DNA from: Acidimicrobiales bacterium
Lineage (GTDB): Bacteria; Actinomycetota; Acidimicrobiia; Acidimicrobiales; VFJN01
NCBI GenBank assembly: GCA_035316325.1
Contig: DATHJB010000147.1
Location: 1-48,791 of the forward strand
Length of the DNA: 48,791 nucleotides
Direction of reading: 5' to 3'
Below are positions 47,412 to 48,791 of the stretch, in pieces. The position numbers were made by a program, and so were the translations under genes. The notes beneath the pieces were generated by a model. The model searched no databases, had not been told where the DNA came from, and saw only the letters and a list, made by a program, of their open reading frames with translations. Position 1 is the stretch's first letter. Every line of letters begins with the position of its first letter.

Positions 47412-48681
47412 GGCGGCCTGGGAGGTGGGGGGTGTGGCCTCCGAGGGCGAGCATGGCGAGGGCGATGAGGGGTTCGGGGCCGTGGAAGCCGAAGGCGATG
47501 CGGGTGAGGAGCCGGATCTTGGTGTTGGTCGACTCGATCAACCCGTTGGAGAGCCCCGAGTCGAGCGCCGCGTGGATCGCGGCTCGGTGTTTGACGATGC
47601 GGCGCTGCAGGCGGACGAACGCTGGGAGCCGGGAGCGGCGGGCCCATGAGATCCAGCGGTCGAGAGCGATCTTGCCTTGTTTGCCTTTGACGGCGAAGAC
47701 GTAGCGCAGTGCCTCTTTGAGCAGGTAGGCGCGCCACAGCCGGGGGTCGGTCTTGGCGATCCAGTCGAGCTGCTGGTGTTGCCGTGGGGTCAGGTTGTCG
47801 GGGTTCTTCCAGAGGGCGTAGCGGGCTCGTTTGATCGTGCGGGCTTGGCCGGTCGCCATCTCGTGTCGGCCGGTCGTGGCGTTCGTGCGACGGCGGCCGG
47901 ATGCTTCGTTCCACACTCGTCGCCGTTCGACGTCGAGCGCTTCGGTTACCCAGGCCACGACGTGGAACGGATCCGCGCAGCGGATCGCGTTCGGTGCTCG
48001 CTGGGCGACGACCCGGGCGATCCAGTCGGCCATGTCCGCCGACACATGGGTGATCTGTGCAGCCCGCTCCGCGCCGAGTGCGTCGAAGAACCGGTGCAGG
48101 GTGGCGTCGTCCCTGCCCGGCGCGGCCCACACCAGGCGGCCGGTGTCGTGGTCGACCACCACGGTCAGATAGCGGTGGCCCCGCTTGTAGGAGATCTCGT
48201 CGATCCCGACCCGGGCCAGGCCCTCGAACCGGTCGACCGAGGCATCGATGTCCGCGCTGACCCGGGCCACGATCGCGCCGACGGTCCGCCACGCGATGCG
48301 CAGCAGTTCCACCACTGCAGTCTTCGAGACGTGCACCGCCAGCCAAGCCGCCTGGTCGTCGAAGTCCCGAGTGTGACCCGCGCCGTGCCGGGCCCAAGGG
48401 ACCTGCGCCACGGTCGGGCCGTGCTCGCGACAACGCACCCGGGGCGCCTCGGCCTCCAAGAACACCTTCGTTGACCCAAGATCCAGCGCACGCCATCGGC
48501 GCCGTCCCTCCCCCCGATCGAACCTCGGTGAGCGGCGACCACAGCGCCCGCACCGGCCCCGAGCCCTCGCCGCCGGCCGCACCCACACAACCACCGCCTC
48601 CGCGTCGTCGTCGAAGTCGACGCCCTCGACCACCGTGCGCGTGAGCCCACACGCACGCTGCCATACGCTCCGGATGCGCAC
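47407..48681 (-). CDS. ISL3-family transposase
   Basis: About 424 residues, full length. N-terminal zinc finger CGRCGRRSPRFDRGEGRRRW with the later Cys/His in RVRCREHGPTVAQVPW. The DDE catalytic core has the first Asp in VGIDEISYKRGHRYLTVVVD, the second in HVSADMADWIARVV, and the Glu in LSNGLIESTNTKIRLLTRI. CADPFHVVAWVTEALDVERR is another ISL3 hallmark. The C-terminus GFHGPEPLIALAMLAL is typical. No frameshift or stop interrupts the frame, so the enzyme may be active. The promoter would lie between 48681 and the right repeat. Confidence 0.94.
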   Translation of the reverse strand: MRIRSVWQRACGLTRTVVEGVDFDDDAEAVVVWVRPAARARGRCGRCGRRSPRFDRGEGRRRWRALDLGSTKVFLEAEAPRVRCREHGPTVAQVPWARHGAGHTRDFDDQAAWLAVHVSKTAVVELLRIAWRTVGAIVARVSADIDASVDRFEGLARVGIDEISYKRGHRYLTVVVDHDTGRLVWAAPGRDDATLHRFFDALGAERAAQITHVSADMADWIARVVAQRAPNAIRCADPFHVVAWVTEALDVERRRVWNEASGRRRTNATTGRHEMATGQARTIKRARYALWKNPDNLTPRQHQQLDWIAKTDPRLWRAYLLKEALRYVFAVKGKQGKIALDRWISWARRSRLPAFVRLQRRIVKHRAAIHAALDSGLSNGLIESTNTKIRLLTRIAFGFHGPEPLIALAMLALGGHTPHLPGRH

Positions 48682-48762
48682 CCCGTTCTGCCTCCCGATT
48701 CGGACCTTCAGACAGCCCGGAACGTAGGAAGCAAACGGGGTGCGCCCGCGGATAGCCGCTCA

Positions 48763-48790
48763 ACTGACCCACGGATCAGTCAGTTGAGCC
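48763..48790. repeat. Right terminal inverted repeat of the ISL3 element
   Basis: Read inwards from 48790 on the minus strand it begins GGCTC and contains GATCCGTGGGT, matching the left end. A local TGACCCACGGATCAGTCAG arrangement adds a small internal dyad. Only one base of flanking DNA follows in the window. Confidence 0.78.
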
Positions 48791-48791
48791 A

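Larger units (their letters stand above)
47384..48790 (-). mobile_element. ISL3-family insertion sequence, apparently complete
   Basis: The element is bounded by imperfect terminal inverted repeats that both begin GGCTC and both contain GATCCGTGGGT followed by a base and AGT. It is about 1.4 kb long, as usual for ISL3 elements, and holds one intact transposase gene. The 8 bp to the left are AGAAATCT; on the right only one base (A) remains in the window, which agrees with an 8-bp target duplication but cannot prove it. The window ends at the outer edge of the element. Confidence 0.82.

Overview
The window is strongly GC-rich, with many GTG starts, 1-4 bp start/stop overlaps and long antisense shadow frames. 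The gene families (DUF222/HNH endonuclease, F420-type luciferase-like oxidoreductases, stand-alone LigD polymerase domain, WYL regulator, MT0933-like antitoxin, PspC sensor kinase, DUF1707) point to an actinomycete (Actinomycetota). Acidimicrobiia is a plausible class, but that is inference. I found no rRNA, tRNA or CRISPR array. No gene-free stretch exceeds about 200 bases, the longest being 24681-24881.

Layout. 1-65: edge fragment of an enoyl-CoA hydratase. 138-2808: DUF222/HNH protein and a kinase/F420-oxidoreductase fusion. 2883-5904: secreted LytM peptidase and a repeat-tailed envelope protein. 5917-7029: AlkZ-like glycosylase. 7164-9587: complete polar amino-acid ABC transporter. 9598-12778: membrane acyltransferase, STAS protein, lytic transglycosylase. 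12863-18150: DJ-1 protein with its GlxA-type regulator, a VOC protein, a second F420-type oxidoreductase, LigD-Pol and a WYL regulator. 18204-23607: acyl-CoA metabolism (acyl-CoA ligase, SDR, beta-hydroxyacid dehydrogenase, two tandem malyl-CoA-lyase-like proteins). 23688-24680: trpS, followed by two look-alike long hairpins. 24882-28735: stress region with an MT0933-like protein, a PspC-kinase/LuxR pair and a divergent PspC membrane operon. 28784-33149: anchored unknown, ArsC-like protein, OmpR-type two-component system and a divergent lipoprotein. 33152-37923: DUF1707-cyclase fusion, SMP-30 protein, membrane-anchored Hsp70 and an unknown. 38080-38800: compact MerR/thioredoxin module. 38885-46912: split Fe(III)-type ABC transporter with a flavoprotein, two glycosyltransferases and a cupredoxin lipoprotein. 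46916-47305: CBS protein. 47384-48790: intact ISL3 element ending at the window edge.

How the parts work together. The clearest regulatory unit is MerR/thioredoxin. Two convergent genes are driven from opposite ends by promoters identical at 25 of 32 positions. Both carry a MerR-style 20-bp spacer with a dyad, and both place the ATG 6 nt after the -10, which implies leaderless mRNAs. The OmpR-type system and the lipoprotein share an intergenic operator of four 7-bp half-sites at 11-bp period. The PspC kinase operon and its divergent PspC target share two nearly concentric dyads. The iron-type ABC genes at 38885, 42268 and 43280 probably form one transporter although a flavoprotein and a glycosyltransferase separate them.

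Functions come from motif recognition by eye. Promoters and operators are pattern-based proposals. Start codons are choices among alternatives, stated in each entry.
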